DNA of 64,000 nucleotides, taken from contig NZ_JADWYM010000007.1 of NCBI RefSeq assembly GCF_022414535.1, forward strand, positions 148,786 to 212,785, given 5' to 3'. Under the pieces are notes generated by a model. It had not been told where the DNA came from. It saw only the letters and a program-made list of their open reading frames with translations, and searched no databases. The DNA comes from Streptomyces sp. MUM 2J. GTDB lineage: Bacteria > Actinomycetota > Actinomycetes > Streptomycetales > Streptomycetaceae. Made by a program: the position numbers and the translations under genes. Below, in pieces: positions 16,854 to 26,137 of the stretch; position 1 is the stretch's first letter, and each line of letters begins with the position of its first letter.

Positions 16854-17551
16854 TCGAGGAACTGCTGCCCGCGTCGGTGGTGGCCGTGGAGGCCCGTGTC
16901 GACGACGACGCAGCCGCGGCCGCGGCGGACGAGGCCCTGCTCCACCCGGAGGAGGCCGCGCTCGTCGCCCAGGCGGTGGCCAAGCGACGCCGCGAGTTCG
17001 CCGCCGTACGCTCCTGCGCCCGCCAGGCCATGGAGAAGCTCGGCGTACCGCCGCAGCCCGTGCTGTCCGGCGAACGCGGTGCCCCGCGCTGGCCGGAGGG
17101 CCTGACCGGCAGCATGACCCACTGCGACGGCTACTGTGCCGCCGCCCTGGTGCGCACCGGGGACCTGGCGTCCCTCGGCATCGACGCCGAGCCCCACGGG
17201 CCGCTGCCCGAAGGTGTGCTGCCCGTCGTGACGCTGCCCGCGGAGCGGGACCGGCTGCTGCGGCTGGCCGCCGCCCGCCCCGACATCCACTGGGACCGCC
17301 TGCTGTTCAGTGCCAAGGAATCGGTCTACAAGGCGTGGTTCCCGCTCACCGGGCTCTGGCTTGACTTCTCCGAGGCCGACATAGACCTGTGGGCCGAACC
17401 CGGCTCCGCCGAACCCGGCCACGGCGGTCTGCGCGCCGAACTCCTGGTGCCCGGGCCGACGGTGGACGGCCGCCGCGTCCAGACCTTCGAGGGCCGCTGG
17501 ACGGTCCGGCAGGGGCTGGTGGCGACGGCGGTGCCGGTGCCGCACGGCTGA
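16850..17551 (+). CDS. Sfp-type 4'-phosphopantetheinyl transferase
   Basis: A 233-aa enzyme that moves phosphopantetheine from CoA to the carrier domains of polyketide and peptide synthases. Motifs are SMTHCDGYCAAAL (P2 region), GID112AEP with the Mg-binding Asp, and F153-S-A-K-E157-SVYKAW (P3), as in EntD/Npt-type enzymes. The GTG start lies in the GTGA overlap with the phosphoesterase stop. No biosynthetic cluster is adjacent, so it probably serves clusters elsewhere in the genome. Confidence 0.93.
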   Translation: MIEELLPASVVAVEARVDDDAAAAAADEALLHPEEAALVAQAVAKRRREFAAVRSCARQAMEKLGVPPQPVLSGERGAPRWPEGLTGSMTHCDGYCAAALVRTGDLASLGIDAEPHGPLPEGVLPVVTLPAERDRLLRLAAARPDIHWDRLLFSAKESVYKAWFPLTGLWLDFSEADIDLWAEPGSAEPGHGGLRAELLVPGPTVDGRRVQTFEGRWTVRQGLVATAVPVPHG

Positions 17552-17558
17552 GGGGCCG

Positions 17559-17798
17559 TCACGGCCGTGGGCACCACAGCTCCAGCAGCCGGAAGAACGC
17601 CACCTCGTTGCCCGCCAGGCCCGCGCGGTCCAGCGCCTGCTCGGCCTCGGCGAGCACGGCCGGCGGCACCACGGCGGCCTCCCGCGGTCCGTCCGGAGCG
17701 GTGTCCGCGTGCGCGAAGGCGGCCCGGACCGTGTGCAGCAGACGCAGATAGGCCTGTACGGCGGTGCGTTCGCGGTCGGTCGGTACGGCGGTCGGCAT
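17559..17798 (-). CDS. Small hypothetical protein
   Basis: A 79-aa, probably helical, cytosolic protein (MPTAVPTDRERTAVQAYLRL at the start, FFRLLELWCPRP at the end). The ATG follows GGGGAGATCCGTACC. It ends 7 bases from the convergent PPTase stop. I recognise no domain. High third-position GC across its length and the ribosome site support a real gene. Confidence 0.65.
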   Translation of the reverse strand: MPTAVPTDRERTAVQAYLRLLHTVRAAFAHADTAPDGPREAAVVPPAVLAEAEQALDRAGLAGNEVAFFRLLELWCPRP

Positions 17799-17992
17799 GG
17801 TACGGATCTCCCCGTGTCGATCCGGGCACGGCGGGAAGTCTCCCCGCCCCACCAGCTTGCCGCCCCCCACTGACAACCGGGGCGAACCGAAGCGCGGTTC
17901 GCCCGCCCGGGGGATCCGGGAGCGGCGAGGGCCTCCGGTGGGGCCGCCGCCGGTCCGGCACGGTGGCGGGGCGGCCACCGGCCGGCGTGCGC

Positions 17993-18532
17993 TCAGCCCC
18001 GGTATCCCAGCGACGCCTCGATCCGCCCCGCCAGATGCTCCCCGCGCGCGGCGCTCCGCAGCGCCGACCCGGTCAGCCAGGTACGGCACTTGGTGGCCAG
18101 CAGGAGGCCGAACCGCTCGGCCTCCCGCTCGTCGTCCAGGTCGAAGCGGGTGCGCGCGGCGACGGCGCGGACGGCGGCAGCGAGGTCGCCGTCGTCGTGC
18201 AGCAGCCGCGCCGCCACCGTCGCGCCGTCGACGTGGTGCCCGCTGTGCCCGGCCTGCATGTGCCACAGCTCGTGGCCGAGGATCACCAACTGGTGCTCGG
18301 GGGCCGTGCGTTCCTCGATGACGACCAGATCCTGGTCGGCCATGTCGAGCCACAGTCCGCTGGCGGTTCCGGGCGGGAAGGAGGAGGTGCGGAAGTGGAC
18401 GGGTCGCCCGCGGCGCCGGCTCATCGCCGAGCACAGCGCGGTGTACAGAGCGGAGGGCGGGGCCGGGGCAGGGAGATCCAGCGCGTCGACCAGTTCGCCG
18501 CACAGGCGGCGCATGTCCTTACCGATGCCCAC
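17993..18532 (-). CDS. ImmA/IrrE-family metallopeptidase-like protein
   Basis: A 179-aa cytosolic protein with the zinc motif H87-E-L-W-H91 preceded by QLVILG, as in the IrrE/ImmA (COG2856) family that cleaves XRE-type repressors. A downstream E-R-E-A-E-RFG segment may provide the third ligand. It lies 15 bases after the XRE-type regulator gene and is surely in one operon with it. Such pairs act in toxin-antitoxin, phage and stress switches; whether this one cleaves its partner is inference. Confidence 0.85.
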   Translation of the reverse strand: MGIGKDMRRLCGELVDALDLPAPAPPSALYTALCSAMSRRRGRPVHFRTSSFPPGTASGLWLDMADQDLVVIEERTAPEHQLVILGHELWHMQAGHSGHHVDGATVAARLLHDDGDLAAAVRAVAARTRFDLDDEREAERFGLLLATKCRTWLTGSALRSAARGEHLAGRIEASLGYRG

Positions 18533-18547
18533 AGTTCTCTCCCGCGA

Positions 18548-19204
18548 TCACGACTCGGGCCGCTTGACGCTCTCCAGGAGCATGTCCAGCCATTCGGCGA
18601 CCTTGTCGCGATGCTGGTCGGTGGGCAGCTGCGCGGCCCGCCAGGCGATGCCGCGCACGCCGTGGTCCTGGAGCAGTCGCTCCAGCGGGTCGTCCACGGC
18701 CTCGGCCGCCTCCCGCTCGCGGTCGGCGAGCTTCTGCAGCAGTTCCTGCTCGGTGCGTTGCAGGGCACCGGCGAGCGCCTCGGGATCCTCGGCGGTGAGG
18801 AAGCCGGCGTGCACGCGGAAGAAGCGCTGCAGCGCGTCGCAGTGCTCCATGGTGGGGCGCCGGTCGCCGTTGATGAGGGCGCCGGCCTGCTGCCGCGACA
18901 TGCCGGCACCGTCGGCGATCTCCTGCTGCGTGTATCTGCGGCCGTTGGGCTTGAGCCGGGTGCGGCGCAGCAGGTCCAGACGCTGCAGGAAACGGGCCTG
19001 CACGTCGGGCTCCCCGGCGGGCCGGCCGCGCAGCAGGGCCCTGACGACCGGTTCGGGAACGCCGCAGGCCACCGACAGCCGCGCGGTGTCGAACACCTCG
19101 GCGTGCGGGACACCCAGCCGGTCCGCGAGCACAGCGACGCGGGTGGCGACGGCGGTCAGACCGGACGTCGCCGTGGCGCCGGGAACCTCGAAGCCATCCG
19201 TCAC
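18548..19204 (-). CDS. XRE-family helix-turn-helix regulator
   Basis: A 218-aa regulator. The HTH lies at about residues 88-140 (YTQQEIADGAGMSRQQAGALI, then NGDRRPTMEH), with a preceding helical region and a C-terminal tail rich in Glu and Leu. The GTG at 19204 is preferred because AGGAG lies 8 bases upstream; an in-frame GTG at 19228 has no clear ribosome site. It is co-transcribed with the ImmA-type peptidase and divergent from the MmyB-like sensor gene. Confidence 0.85.
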   Translation of the reverse strand: MTDGFEVPGATATSGLTAVATRVAVLADRLGVPHAEVFDTARLSVACGVPEPVVRALLRGRPAGEPDVQARFLQRLDLLRRTRLKPNGRRYTQQEIADGAGMSRQQAGALINGDRRPTMEHCDALQRFFRVHAGFLTAEDPEALAGALQRTEQELLQKLADREREAAEAVDDPLERLLQDHGVRGIAWRAAQLPTDQHRDKVAEWLDMLLESVKRPES

Positions 19205-19319
19205 CGACAGATCTCCTACGTCTCTCACCGCCCGCTCACCGGCGGCCGGGCCGCGCTGGCGCGGTTACTGCGAACTGCCCGGAGATTACTCGGTGGTTCG
19301 AACTCACATCCAGGTCTCG

Positions 19320-19331
19320 CCACAACTGTGG
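19320..19331. promoter_or_regulatory. Palindrome CCACAACTGTGG in the divergent promoter
   Basis: A short inverted repeat (CCACA-AC-TGTGG) lies midway between the XRE regulator and the MmyB-like gene. It is a candidate operator of the XRE protein. Confidence 0.4.
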
Positions 19332-19370
19332 CCAATTTCAGCCGTCAACGAGCGTGAAATGCCACGATAG

Positions 19371-19400
19371 TTGACACGACTTGTGTCGGGGCACCAGGAT
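19371..19400 (+). promoter_or_regulatory. Vegetative-type promoter of the MmyB-like gene
   Basis: TTGACA at 19371-19376 and CAGGAT at 19395-19400 are separated by 18 bases, close to the HrdB consensus. The inverted repeat GACACgacttGTGTC (19373-19387) overlaps the -35 box and could be a regulator site. Confidence 0.6.
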
Positions 19401-19446
19401 CGGGGCGCCGCGTGAAGGCCGCAGAGGCAAGAGGGGTGACCTCCCG

Positions 19447-20115
19447 ATGGCATACCAGGCAGGAGGGCAGTGGCCGGCGCCGCGGCCGGTCCCCGAGAGC
19501 TCCGAGGTGCAGGCGTACCTCCAGGACTACGCCGTGCTCGTGGAGGCGGTCTCCGTTCCGTCGTTCGTCGTCGACCACCGCTGGGACGTGCGCACGGCCA
19601 ACAGCGCTTTCGCGTCACTTTTCCGCGGGGTGGGCCCGCATCCGACCGCCATGCCGGGCGACAACTTCCTCCGGTTCGTCCTGTTCCACCCCGACGCCGC
19701 CGCGGTGCTGGGGGACCACGAGTCGAGCTGGTGCCTGCCCATGCTGGCGCAGCTGCGGACCGGGCTGGAGAACCACCCCCACGACCACGGGCTCCAGGCG
19801 ATCCGCCGGGACCTCGCCCTGGACCCGATCATGGAGGCCGCCTACCGGCAGGGCCTGCCGCACTGGATCAGCGCGGTCGGCCAGGAGGCGGTGCGCCACG
19901 ACGGTGCGGTCCGACCGCTGATCCACCCGGATCCCCGCCGCGGCGCCACCGACTGCCGCATCGTCGACGAGACGCCCCGCACGCTCCAGGAACTGGGGTG
20001 CACCCGGCTGACGATGGTCCTGCGGGAGGTTCGCCGCGTCGCCCCGCCATCGCGGCCCCGCCGCCCGCGCCGCCAGGCCGCCCACCTCACGGTGGTGTCC
20101 ACCCCCGAACCCTGA
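19447..20115 (+). CDS. Stand-alone MmyB-like sensor domain without HTH
   Basis: A 222-aa protein matching the C-terminal ligand-binding (PAS-like) domain of MmyB-type Streptomyces regulators: VPSFVVDHRWDVRTANSAF, GDNFLRFVLFHPDA, then HPDPRRG and LTMVLREV. In the usual proteins an HTH precedes this domain. Here the N-terminus is only about 25 residues of Pro/Gly/Gln and no HTH is present. The ATG at 19447 follows AGAGGGG. It sits head to head with the XRE/ImmA pair, so it may sense a ligand for a partner regulator. Confidence 0.8.
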   Translation: MAYQAGGQWPAPRPVPESSEVQAYLQDYAVLVEAVSVPSFVVDHRWDVRTANSAFASLFRGVGPHPTAMPGDNFLRFVLFHPDAAAVLGDHESSWCLPMLAQLRTGLENHPHDHGLQAIRRDLALDPIMEAAYRQGLPHWISAVGQEAVRHDGAVRPLIHPDPRRGATDCRIVDETPRTLQELGCTRLTMVLREVRRVAPPSRPRRPRRQAAHLTVVSTPEP

Positions 20116-20317
20116 TCGGGCACCGCCGGCGTTCAGGTCGCCGACGGCGCCCCGGGCGGCGGGGGTGTGCCGACGGCCCCCTCCGCCACCGGCGCGCCAC
20201 CGCTGCCCAGTGCTCTCACGGGTCCTGGGCGCCCGGCCCGGCGGCCCCGCGGTCCGGGCGCCGTCAGCCGCCGGCGGGCCGCGGGGGCGTCACAGCGCAT
20301 CACGAAAGGCAGGCACC

Positions 20318-21976
20318 GTGGGACAGCCCGTCCACGCCCCGGACCGACCCGGCTGGTGGCGCTCCGCCGTGATCTACGAGGTGTACGTCCGCAGCTTCGC
20401 CGACGGTGACGGGGACGGCACCGGCGACCTCGCCGGCGTCCGCTCCCGGCTGCCGTACCTGGCCCGACTCGGTGTGGACGCGCTGTGGTTCAGCCCCTGG
20501 TACCTCTCACCGCTGAAGGACGGCGGCTACGACGTCGCCGACTACCGCGCGATCGACCCGGCGTTCGGCACACTGGCCGAGGCGGAGAGGCTCATCGCCG
20601 AGGCCCGGGAACGGGGCATCCGCACCATCGTCGACATCGTCCCCAACCATGTCTCCGACCAGCACCCGTGGTTCCGCGCCGCGCTGGCCGGGGGGCCCGA
20701 GCGCGTCCTGTTCCACGTCCGGCCCGGGCGCGGAGAGCACGGGGAACTCCCGCCCAACGACTGGCAGTCGCAGTTCGGCGGCCCCGCCTGGACCCGGCTT
20801 CCCGACGGCGACTGGTACCTGCACCTGTTCGCACCCGAACAGCCCGACCTCAACTGGTCCCACCCCACCGTCCGCCGGGAGCACGAGGACGTCCTGCGCT
20901 TCTGGTTCGAGCGGGGCGTCGCGGGCGTCCGTATCGACTCCGCCGCCCTGCTCGTCAAGGACCCCCTGCTGCCGGACTTCACCGAGGGCCGCGACCCGCA
21001 CCCCTACCTCGACCGAGACGAACTCCACGACGTCTACCGCTCCTGGCGGCGCATCGCCGACGACCACGGCGGCATCTTCGTCGGCGAGGTCTGGCTGCCC
21101 GACGCCGAGCGCTTCGCCCGCTACCTGCGCCCCGACGAACTGCACACCGCGTTCAACTTCGCCTTCCTCAGTTGTCCCTGGGACGCCGCACGGCTGCGCG
21201 CGTCGATCGACGAGACCCTCGCCGAACACGCGCCGGTCGGCGCCCCGGCCACCTGGGTGCTGTGCAACCACGACGTGACCCGCACCGTCACCCGCTACGG
21301 GCGCGCCGACACCGGCTTCGACCTCGCGGCCAAGACCTTCGGCACACCCTCCGACCCGGACCTCGGAACGCGGCGGGCGCGGGCCGCCGCCCTGCTGTCC
21401 CTCGCACTGCCCGGCACGGTCTACGTCTACCAGGGCGAGGAACTGGGTCTGCCCGAGGCGGAGATCCCGGTGGACCGTGTCCGGGACCCGATGCACGCCC
21501 GTTCCGGCGGAACCGACCCCGGCCGCGACGGCTGCCGGGTGCCGCTGCCGTGGGTGGCCGACGCCCCCTGGGCGGGATTCGGGTCGCGCGGGGAGCCCTG
21601 GCTGCCGCAGCCGCACGACTGGGCCTCGTACGCGGTCGACCGTCAGGAGGCCGACTCCGGTTCCATGCTCACCCTCTACCGCGCGGCGATCGCCGCGCGT
21701 CGGGTCTTCGGCGACGGCCCGATGACCTGGCTGCCGGCTCCCGACGGCGTTCTCGCCTTCGCCCGCGCGGGCGGCCGGGCCCTGTGCGTGGTGAACCTCG
21801 CCGCCACACCCGTCCAACTGCCCGCGCACTCCGAGATCCTCCTCCGCAGCGGCCCCCTGGACGGCCGGGGGCTGCTACCGCGGGACACCGCGGTCTGGCT
21901 GCGTGCCCGACGGCCCACGGAGCCACTGCTCGCGACACCGGCACGGTCGTCGTCCGCCCCTGCTGCGACGGGGTGA
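20318..21976 (+). CDS. GH13 alpha-glucosidase
   Basis: A 552-aa cytosolic enzyme of the oligo-1,6-glucosidase/alpha-glucosidase group, which hydrolyses terminal alpha-glucosidic bonds of maltose-like sugars. The (beta/alpha)8 barrel carries the four GH13 regions: DIVPNHVS, GVRID207SA with the nucleophile, FVGE257VW with the acid/base, and CNHD319V with the transition-state stabiliser. A beta domain follows. The GTG start is preceded by AAAGGCAGG. There is no signal peptide, so it probably acts on imported oligosaccharides; no transporter is adjacent. Confidence 0.92.
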   Translation: MGQPVHAPDRPGWWRSAVIYEVYVRSFADGDGDGTGDLAGVRSRLPYLARLGVDALWFSPWYLSPLKDGGYDVADYRAIDPAFGTLAEAERLIAEARERGIRTIVDIVPNHVSDQHPWFRAALAGGPERVLFHVRPGRGEHGELPPNDWQSQFGGPAWTRLPDGDWYLHLFAPEQPDLNWSHPTVRREHEDVLRFWFERGVAGVRIDSAALLVKDPLLPDFTEGRDPHPYLDRDELHDVYRSWRRIADDHGGIFVGEVWLPDAERFARYLRPDELHTAFNFAFLSCPWDAARLRASIDETLAEHAPVGAPATWVLCNHDVTRTVTRYGRADTGFDLAAKTFGTPSDPDLGTRRARAAALLSLALPGTVYVYQGEELGLPEAEIPVDRVRDPMHARSGGTDPGRDGCRVPLPWVADAPWAGFGSRGEPWLPQPHDWASYAVDRQEADSGSMLTLYRAAIAARRVFGDGPMTWLPAPDGVLAFARAGGRALCVVNLAATPVQLPAHSEILLRSGPLDGRGLLPRDTAVWLRARRPTEPLLATPARSSSAPAATG

Positions 21977-22136
21977 ACGGGGCGAGTCGGGCCCGCGCAC
22001 CGCCCGTACCGACGACCTTCACGCGCGCGCCATCGCACCCTTCCCTGACGTTCGGTGCTCCTGGAACACTCCTTCCGCGCGCGTTCGCTCACACCCGGCC
22101 GGCCGATTCGTCCTCAGGCAGAGAGGTTCCTCCGTC

Positions 22137-24188
22137 ATGCCCGAAGTCAACCGGCGCCGATTCCTCCAACTGGCCGGAGCCACCACGGCGTTCTCCGCGC
22201 TGTCCGGCAGTATCCAGCGCGCGGCGGCGTTGCCCGCCAACCACCGCACGGGATCGATCGAGGACGTCGAGCACATCGTCGTCCTGATGCAGGAGAACCG
22301 TTCCTTCGACCACTACTTCGGTTCCCTGCGCGGCGTGCGGGGCTTCGGCGACCCGCGCCCGGTGCTCCACCCCGGAGGGAAGCCCGTCTGGTACCAGCCC
22401 GACGGGATCAGGGACGTCCTCCCGTTCCGCCCCGACGCCGACGAACTCGGCATGCAGTTCCTCGAAGGGCTGCCGCACGGATGGCCGGACGGCCAGGCGG
22501 CCTACAACGGCGGCAGGTACGACAGGTGGGTCCCCGCGAAGGGCACCACGACGATGGCGTACCTCACCCGCGAGGACATCCCCTTCCACTACGCCCTCGC
22601 CGACGCCTTCACCGTCTGCGACGCCTACCACTGCTCGTTCATCGGCTCCACCGACCCGAACCGCTACTACATGTGGACGGGGTTCACCGGGAACGACGGC
22701 TCGGGCGGCGGCCCGGTCCTCGGCAACGACGAGCGGGGCTACGGCTGGACGACCTACCCCGAGCGCCTGGAACGGGCGGGCGTCTCCTGGAAGATCTACC
22801 AGGACAGCGGCGACGGTCTGGACGCGGCCGGATCCTGGGGCTGGATCGGCGACGCCTACCGCGGCAACTACGGCGACAACTCGCTCCTCTACTTCGACGC
22901 CTACCGCGACGCCCGACCCGGCGACCCCCTCTACGACAAGGCCCGCACCGGCACCGACGTGAAGAACGGCGACGGCTGGTTCGACGAGCTGCGCGCCGAC
23001 GTCAGGGCCGGGACGCTCCCGCAGATCTCCTGGATCGCCGCTCCCGAGGCCTTCACCGAGCACTCCAACTGGCCCTCGAACTACGGCGCCTGGTACATCG
23101 CCCAGGTCCTGGACGCGCTCACCGCCAACCCGCGCGTCTGGGCGAGGACGGCGCTGTTCATCACCTACGACGAGAACGACGGCTTCTTCGACCACGTGGT
23201 GCCGCCGCTGCCGCCGAGGTCCGCGGCGCAGGGCAGGTCCACCGTCGACGTCTCGCCCGACCTCTTTCCCGGCGACGCCAGGCACCCCGCCGGCCCCTAC
23301 GGCCTCGGCCCGCGGGTGCCGATGCTCGTCGTCTCCCCGTGGAGCAAGGGCGGCTACGTCTGTTCGGAGACCTTCGACCACACCTCGATCCTGCGGTTCA
23401 TGGAACGCCGGTTCGGTGTCGAGGAGACGAACATCTCGCCCTGGCGCCGGGCCGTATGCGGCGACCTGACCTCCGCGTTCGACTTCTCCCGCAGGGACAG
23501 CAGCCCGGCCGCGCTGCCGGACACCGCCGCGTACGAGCCGCAGGACCGCAACCGCCACCCCGACTACCGCCCGGCGCCCCCGGCCGACCCGGCCATGCCC
23601 CGGCAGGAGTGTGGTCAGCGGCCCGCCCGGCCCCTGACGTACGACCCGTCCGTGGACGGCTCGGCGGACACGGCGGCCGGGAAGTTCACCCTGAGTTTCG
23701 CCTCCGGCGCCGGGGCCGGTGCCGCCTTCCACGTCACCTCCGGCAACCGCACCGACGGTCCCTGGATGTACACCACCGCGGCGGGCACGACGCTCTCCGA
23801 CACCTGGAACTCGGTGTACTCGGGCGGCTCGTACGATCTGACGGTCCACGGCCCGAACGGTTTCCTGCGCACCTTCAGAGGCCGCAACAAGGTGTCCGGC
23901 CCCGAGGTCACCGCGCGCCGCAGCGGCGACGACATCGAACTCACCTTCACCCACCACGGCTCCGGCACGGCGAGGCTGACCGTCGCCGACGGCTACGGTG
24001 GCGCCCTCCGCACCGTCACGGTGCGTCAGGGAACCGCCGTCCGGCAGGTCATCGACCTCACCGCTAGCCGGCGCTGGTACGACCTCACCGTCACCGCCGA
24101 CGGCGACGCGGCCTTCCTGCGGCGCTTCGCCGGACACGTCGAGAACGGCCGGGCCGGTGTGAGCGATCCCGCGATCGCCGCCGCGTGA
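22137..24188 (+). CDS. Tat-exported phospholipase C (phosphoesterase family)
   Basis: A 683-aa exported non-hemolytic-type phospholipase C. The Tat signal is NRRRFLQLAGATTAF. The phosphoesterase domain starts at about residue 40 (EHIVVLMQENRSFDHYFG, with metal-binding Glu/Asn and nucleophile-region residues) and contains DPNRYYMWTG, YDENDGFFDHV and FDHTSILRFME. Two C-terminal beta domains at about 500-680 match the family's DUF756 repeats (GPNGFLRTFRG, RRWYDLTVTADGD). It hydrolyses phospholipids or choline phosphoesters outside the cell and may supply phosphate. The ATG at 22137 lies 10 bases after GAGAGG. Confidence 0.93.
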   Translation: MPEVNRRRFLQLAGATTAFSALSGSIQRAAALPANHRTGSIEDVEHIVVLMQENRSFDHYFGSLRGVRGFGDPRPVLHPGGKPVWYQPDGIRDVLPFRPDADELGMQFLEGLPHGWPDGQAAYNGGRYDRWVPAKGTTTMAYLTREDIPFHYALADAFTVCDAYHCSFIGSTDPNRYYMWTGFTGNDGSGGGPVLGNDERGYGWTTYPERLERAGVSWKIYQDSGDGLDAAGSWGWIGDAYRGNYGDNSLLYFDAYRDARPGDPLYDKARTGTDVKNGDGWFDELRADVRAGTLPQISWIAAPEAFTEHSNWPSNYGAWYIAQVLDALTANPRVWARTALFITYDENDGFFDHVVPPLPPRSAAQGRSTVDVSPDLFPGDARHPAGPYGLGPRVPMLVVSPWSKGGYVCSETFDHTSILRFMERRFGVEETNISPWRRAVCGDLTSAFDFSRRDSSPAALPDTAAYEPQDRNRHPDYRPAPPADPAMPRQECGQRPARPLTYDPSVDGSADTAAGKFTLSFASGAGAGAAFHVTSGNRTDGPWMYTTAAGTTLSDTWNSVYSGGSYDLTVHGPNGFLRTFRGRNKVSGPEVTARRSGDDIELTFTHHGSGTARLTVADGYGGALRTVTVRQGTAVRQVIDLTASRRWYDLTVTADGDAAFLRRFAGHVENGRAGVSDPAIAAA

Positions 24189-24251
24189 CCTGCGCGGAAC
24201 AGCGCTGACCGGGGGGCCGTAGGCGCTGGTCGCGGGCCGGTTGGCTCGGGG

Positions 24252-24257
24252 TAGTGT
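24252..24257 (+). promoter_or_regulatory. -10 box TAGTGT of a leaderless transcript
   Basis: TAGTGT ends 6 bases before the GTG of the scramblase-like gene, which has no Shine-Dalgarno sequence. The RNA would start at or next to the start codon. Confidence 0.6.
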
Positions 24258-24263
24258 GCCCCG

Positions 24264-25115
24264 GTGACCACGCAATCGAACACACCTGCAGGCTGGTACC
24301 CCGATCCGCACGGGGCGCCTCAGACGCTGCGCTACTGGGACGGCGCGCAGTGGACCCAGCACACCAACCCCGACCAGCAGGCGGCAGCCCCGTCCCAGCA
24401 GGCCCCGCACATACCCCAGCAGCAGGGCATGCCGCCGCAGCAGGGCGGCCCCGACCCACGCGTGCAGCGTCAGGTGCAGCAGGAGGCCGGGGTCGCCGCC
24501 GGCGGTGCCGGCGGCGGCACCCTGTTCTCCGAGCCGGTCCTGGTGGTGAACCAGAAGGCCAAGCTGATCGAGCTGACCAACGAGTACACGGTCATGGATC
24601 AGAACGGCGCCCAGCTCGGCTCCGTCGTGCAGGTCGGACAGAGCGCGCTGCGCAAGATCCTGCGCTTCCTGTCCAGCATCGACCAGTTCCTGCCGGTCAA
24701 GCTGGAGATCCGCGACAACCACGGCCGGCCGGTCCTGCTGCTGACCCGCCCGGCCAAGATCTTCAAGTCGCGCGTCATCGTGCAGCGCCCGGACGGGCAG
24801 CCGGTGGGCGAGATCGTCCAGCAGAACGTCTTCGGCAAGATCAACTTCGCGATGAACGTCAACGGCCAGCAGGTCGGCGCCATCAGGGCGGAGAACTGGC
24901 GGGCCTGGAACTTCGCGATCGTCGACCACGCAGGCAACGAGGTCGCCCGGATCACCAAGACCTGGGAAGGCCTGGCCAAGACCATGTTCACCACCGCGGA
25001 CAACTACGTCCTGCAGGTGCACTACCAGCTGCCGGAGCCCCTGCTGAGCCTGGTGGTGGCGACGGCGCTGACCGTCGACACCGCGCTCAAGCAGGACGCG
25101 CGCGGCCTCGGCTGA
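24264..25115 (+). CDS. DUF2510 plus scramblase/LURP-one-like protein
   Basis: A 283-aa protein. Residues 7-37 are a DUF2510 motif (TPAGWYPDPHG, LRYWDGAQWTQHT), then a Gln/Pro-rich linker to about 75. Residues about 85-283 are a phospholipid-scramblase/LURP-one-like beta-barrel domain (LVVNQKAKLIELTNEYTVMD, ending in a hydrophobic C-terminal helix LLSLVVATALTVD). DUF2510 is common at the N-terminus of actinobacterial membrane proteins. The GTG start has no ribosome site but a TAGTGT box 6 bases upstream, so the transcript is probably leaderless. The function is unknown; a membrane-lipid role is inference. Confidence 0.85.
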   Translation: MTTQSNTPAGWYPDPHGAPQTLRYWDGAQWTQHTNPDQQAAAPSQQAPHIPQQQGMPPQQGGPDPRVQRQVQQEAGVAAGGAGGGTLFSEPVLVVNQKAKLIELTNEYTVMDQNGAQLGSVVQVGQSALRKILRFLSSIDQFLPVKLEIRDNHGRPVLLLTRPAKIFKSRVIVQRPDGQPVGEIVQQNVFGKINFAMNVNGQQVGAIRAENWRAWNFAIVDHAGNEVARITKTWEGLAKTMFTTADNYVLQVHYQLPEPLLSLVVATALTVDTALKQDARGLG

Positions 25116-25141
25116 CGCGTCGCCGCCTCACCGGCGGCCGT

Positions 25142-26137
25142 TCACCACGGAGTGAGGTGCCCCGGATCGGACGGGCGGGGCACCAGCGCCGGTTCCGCCG
25201 ACGACGCCCGGGCGTCCAGGGCGAGGGCCGCGGCCACCGGATGCGCCTCGCCGACCGGTCGGCCCCCGCCCACCGCGCGCCCTCCGGACTCGGCCGGCGC
25301 ACCGGCCGCCGGCTGCGGGCCGGGCGCGGCCCGCGTCAGCAGCAGCACCCCCCGGGCGGCGAGCCCCGCGCCCGCCAGCGCCAGCAGCGCCCCCACCGCA
25401 CCGCCCTGCAGCCGTTCGCCGAGCAGAGCGACGCCGATGACGGCGGCGGCCACCGGGTTGGCCAGTGTCACCACGGCCAACGGCGCGCCCAGTCCGCCCC
25501 GGTAGGCGGTCTGCGACAGCAGCAGCCCGCCCGTGGCGAAGGCCGCGACCAGCAGCGCCACCCCGATCACCTGCACGCTCAGCAGCGGCCCCGAACGGTT
25601 GGCCGCGGCGACCGTCACGGTCTGGGTGAGTGCCGAGGCCACCCCGGAGGCCACCCCGGAAGCCGTGGCGTGCCGCAGGCCAGGCCGGGCGCCCGGCCTG
25701 GACAGCATGCCGATCAGCGTGGCGGTAGCCCCGGCCACCACCAGCGCCTCGGGCAGGCTGAGCACGTCGTCGGGCGCCGGGCCCGAGGCCGTGACGAGGA
25801 TCGCGCCCAGGCCGAGCAGGGTGAACCCGGTGCCACGCCATTCGGCGACGCTGACCCCGCGCCCCGCGAGCCGCGCACCCATCGGTACCGCCGCGACCAG
25901 GGTGAGTGCCCCGAGCGGCTGCACCACGGTGAGCGGACCGTACTTCAGGGCCACCACGTGCAGCAGGGCGGCCGAGGCGTTCAGCGTCACCGACCACCAC
26001 CACGCGCCGCTGCCGAGCAGCCGCAGCACACCCGGGCCGGCGGACCGGGCGGCGAGGCGTTGCTGGGCCACCGCGGCCGCCGCGTAGGCGACGGCGGAGA
26101 ACAGTGACAGGACGACGGCCGTCAGGGCGGCGCTCAC
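25142..26137 (-). CDS. EamA/DMT-type membrane transporter
   Basis: A 331-aa inner-membrane protein with about nine to ten hydrophobic helices (AALTAVVLSLFSAVAYAAAA at the start) and the family features ALKYGPLTVVQPLGAL and LANPVAAAVIGVALLGE. The last 45 residues are a soluble tail. It is likely an exporter of small metabolites. The GTG start lies in a GTGA overlap with the stop of the upstream PAP2 gene, so the two are co-translated and both lie behind the TetR-linked promoter. Confidence 0.85.
   Translation of the reverse strand: MSAALTAVVLSLFSAVAYAAAAVAQQRLAARSAGPGVLRLLGSGAWWWSVTLNASAALLHVVALKYGPLTVVQPLGALTLVAAVPMGARLAGRGVSVAEWRGTGFTLLGLGAILVTASGPAPDDVLSLPEALVVAGATATLIGMLSRPGARPGLRHATASGVASGVASALTQTVTVAAANRSGPLLSVQVIGVALLVAAFATGGLLLSQTAYRGGLGAPLAVVTLANPVAAAVIGVALLGERLQGGAVGALLALAGAGLAARGVLLLTRAAPGPQPAAGAPAESGGRAVGGGRPVGEAHPVAAALALDARASSAEPALVPRPSDPGHLTPW

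Noticed and set aside
22030..22136. PHO box upstream of the phospholipase C
   Set aside because: GTTC-containing stretches are present, but two properly spaced GTTCACC-type repeats are not.
22089..25022. A 977-codon open frame on the minus strand
   Set aside because: It is antisense to the phospholipase C and scramblase-like genes and has no recognisable domain.
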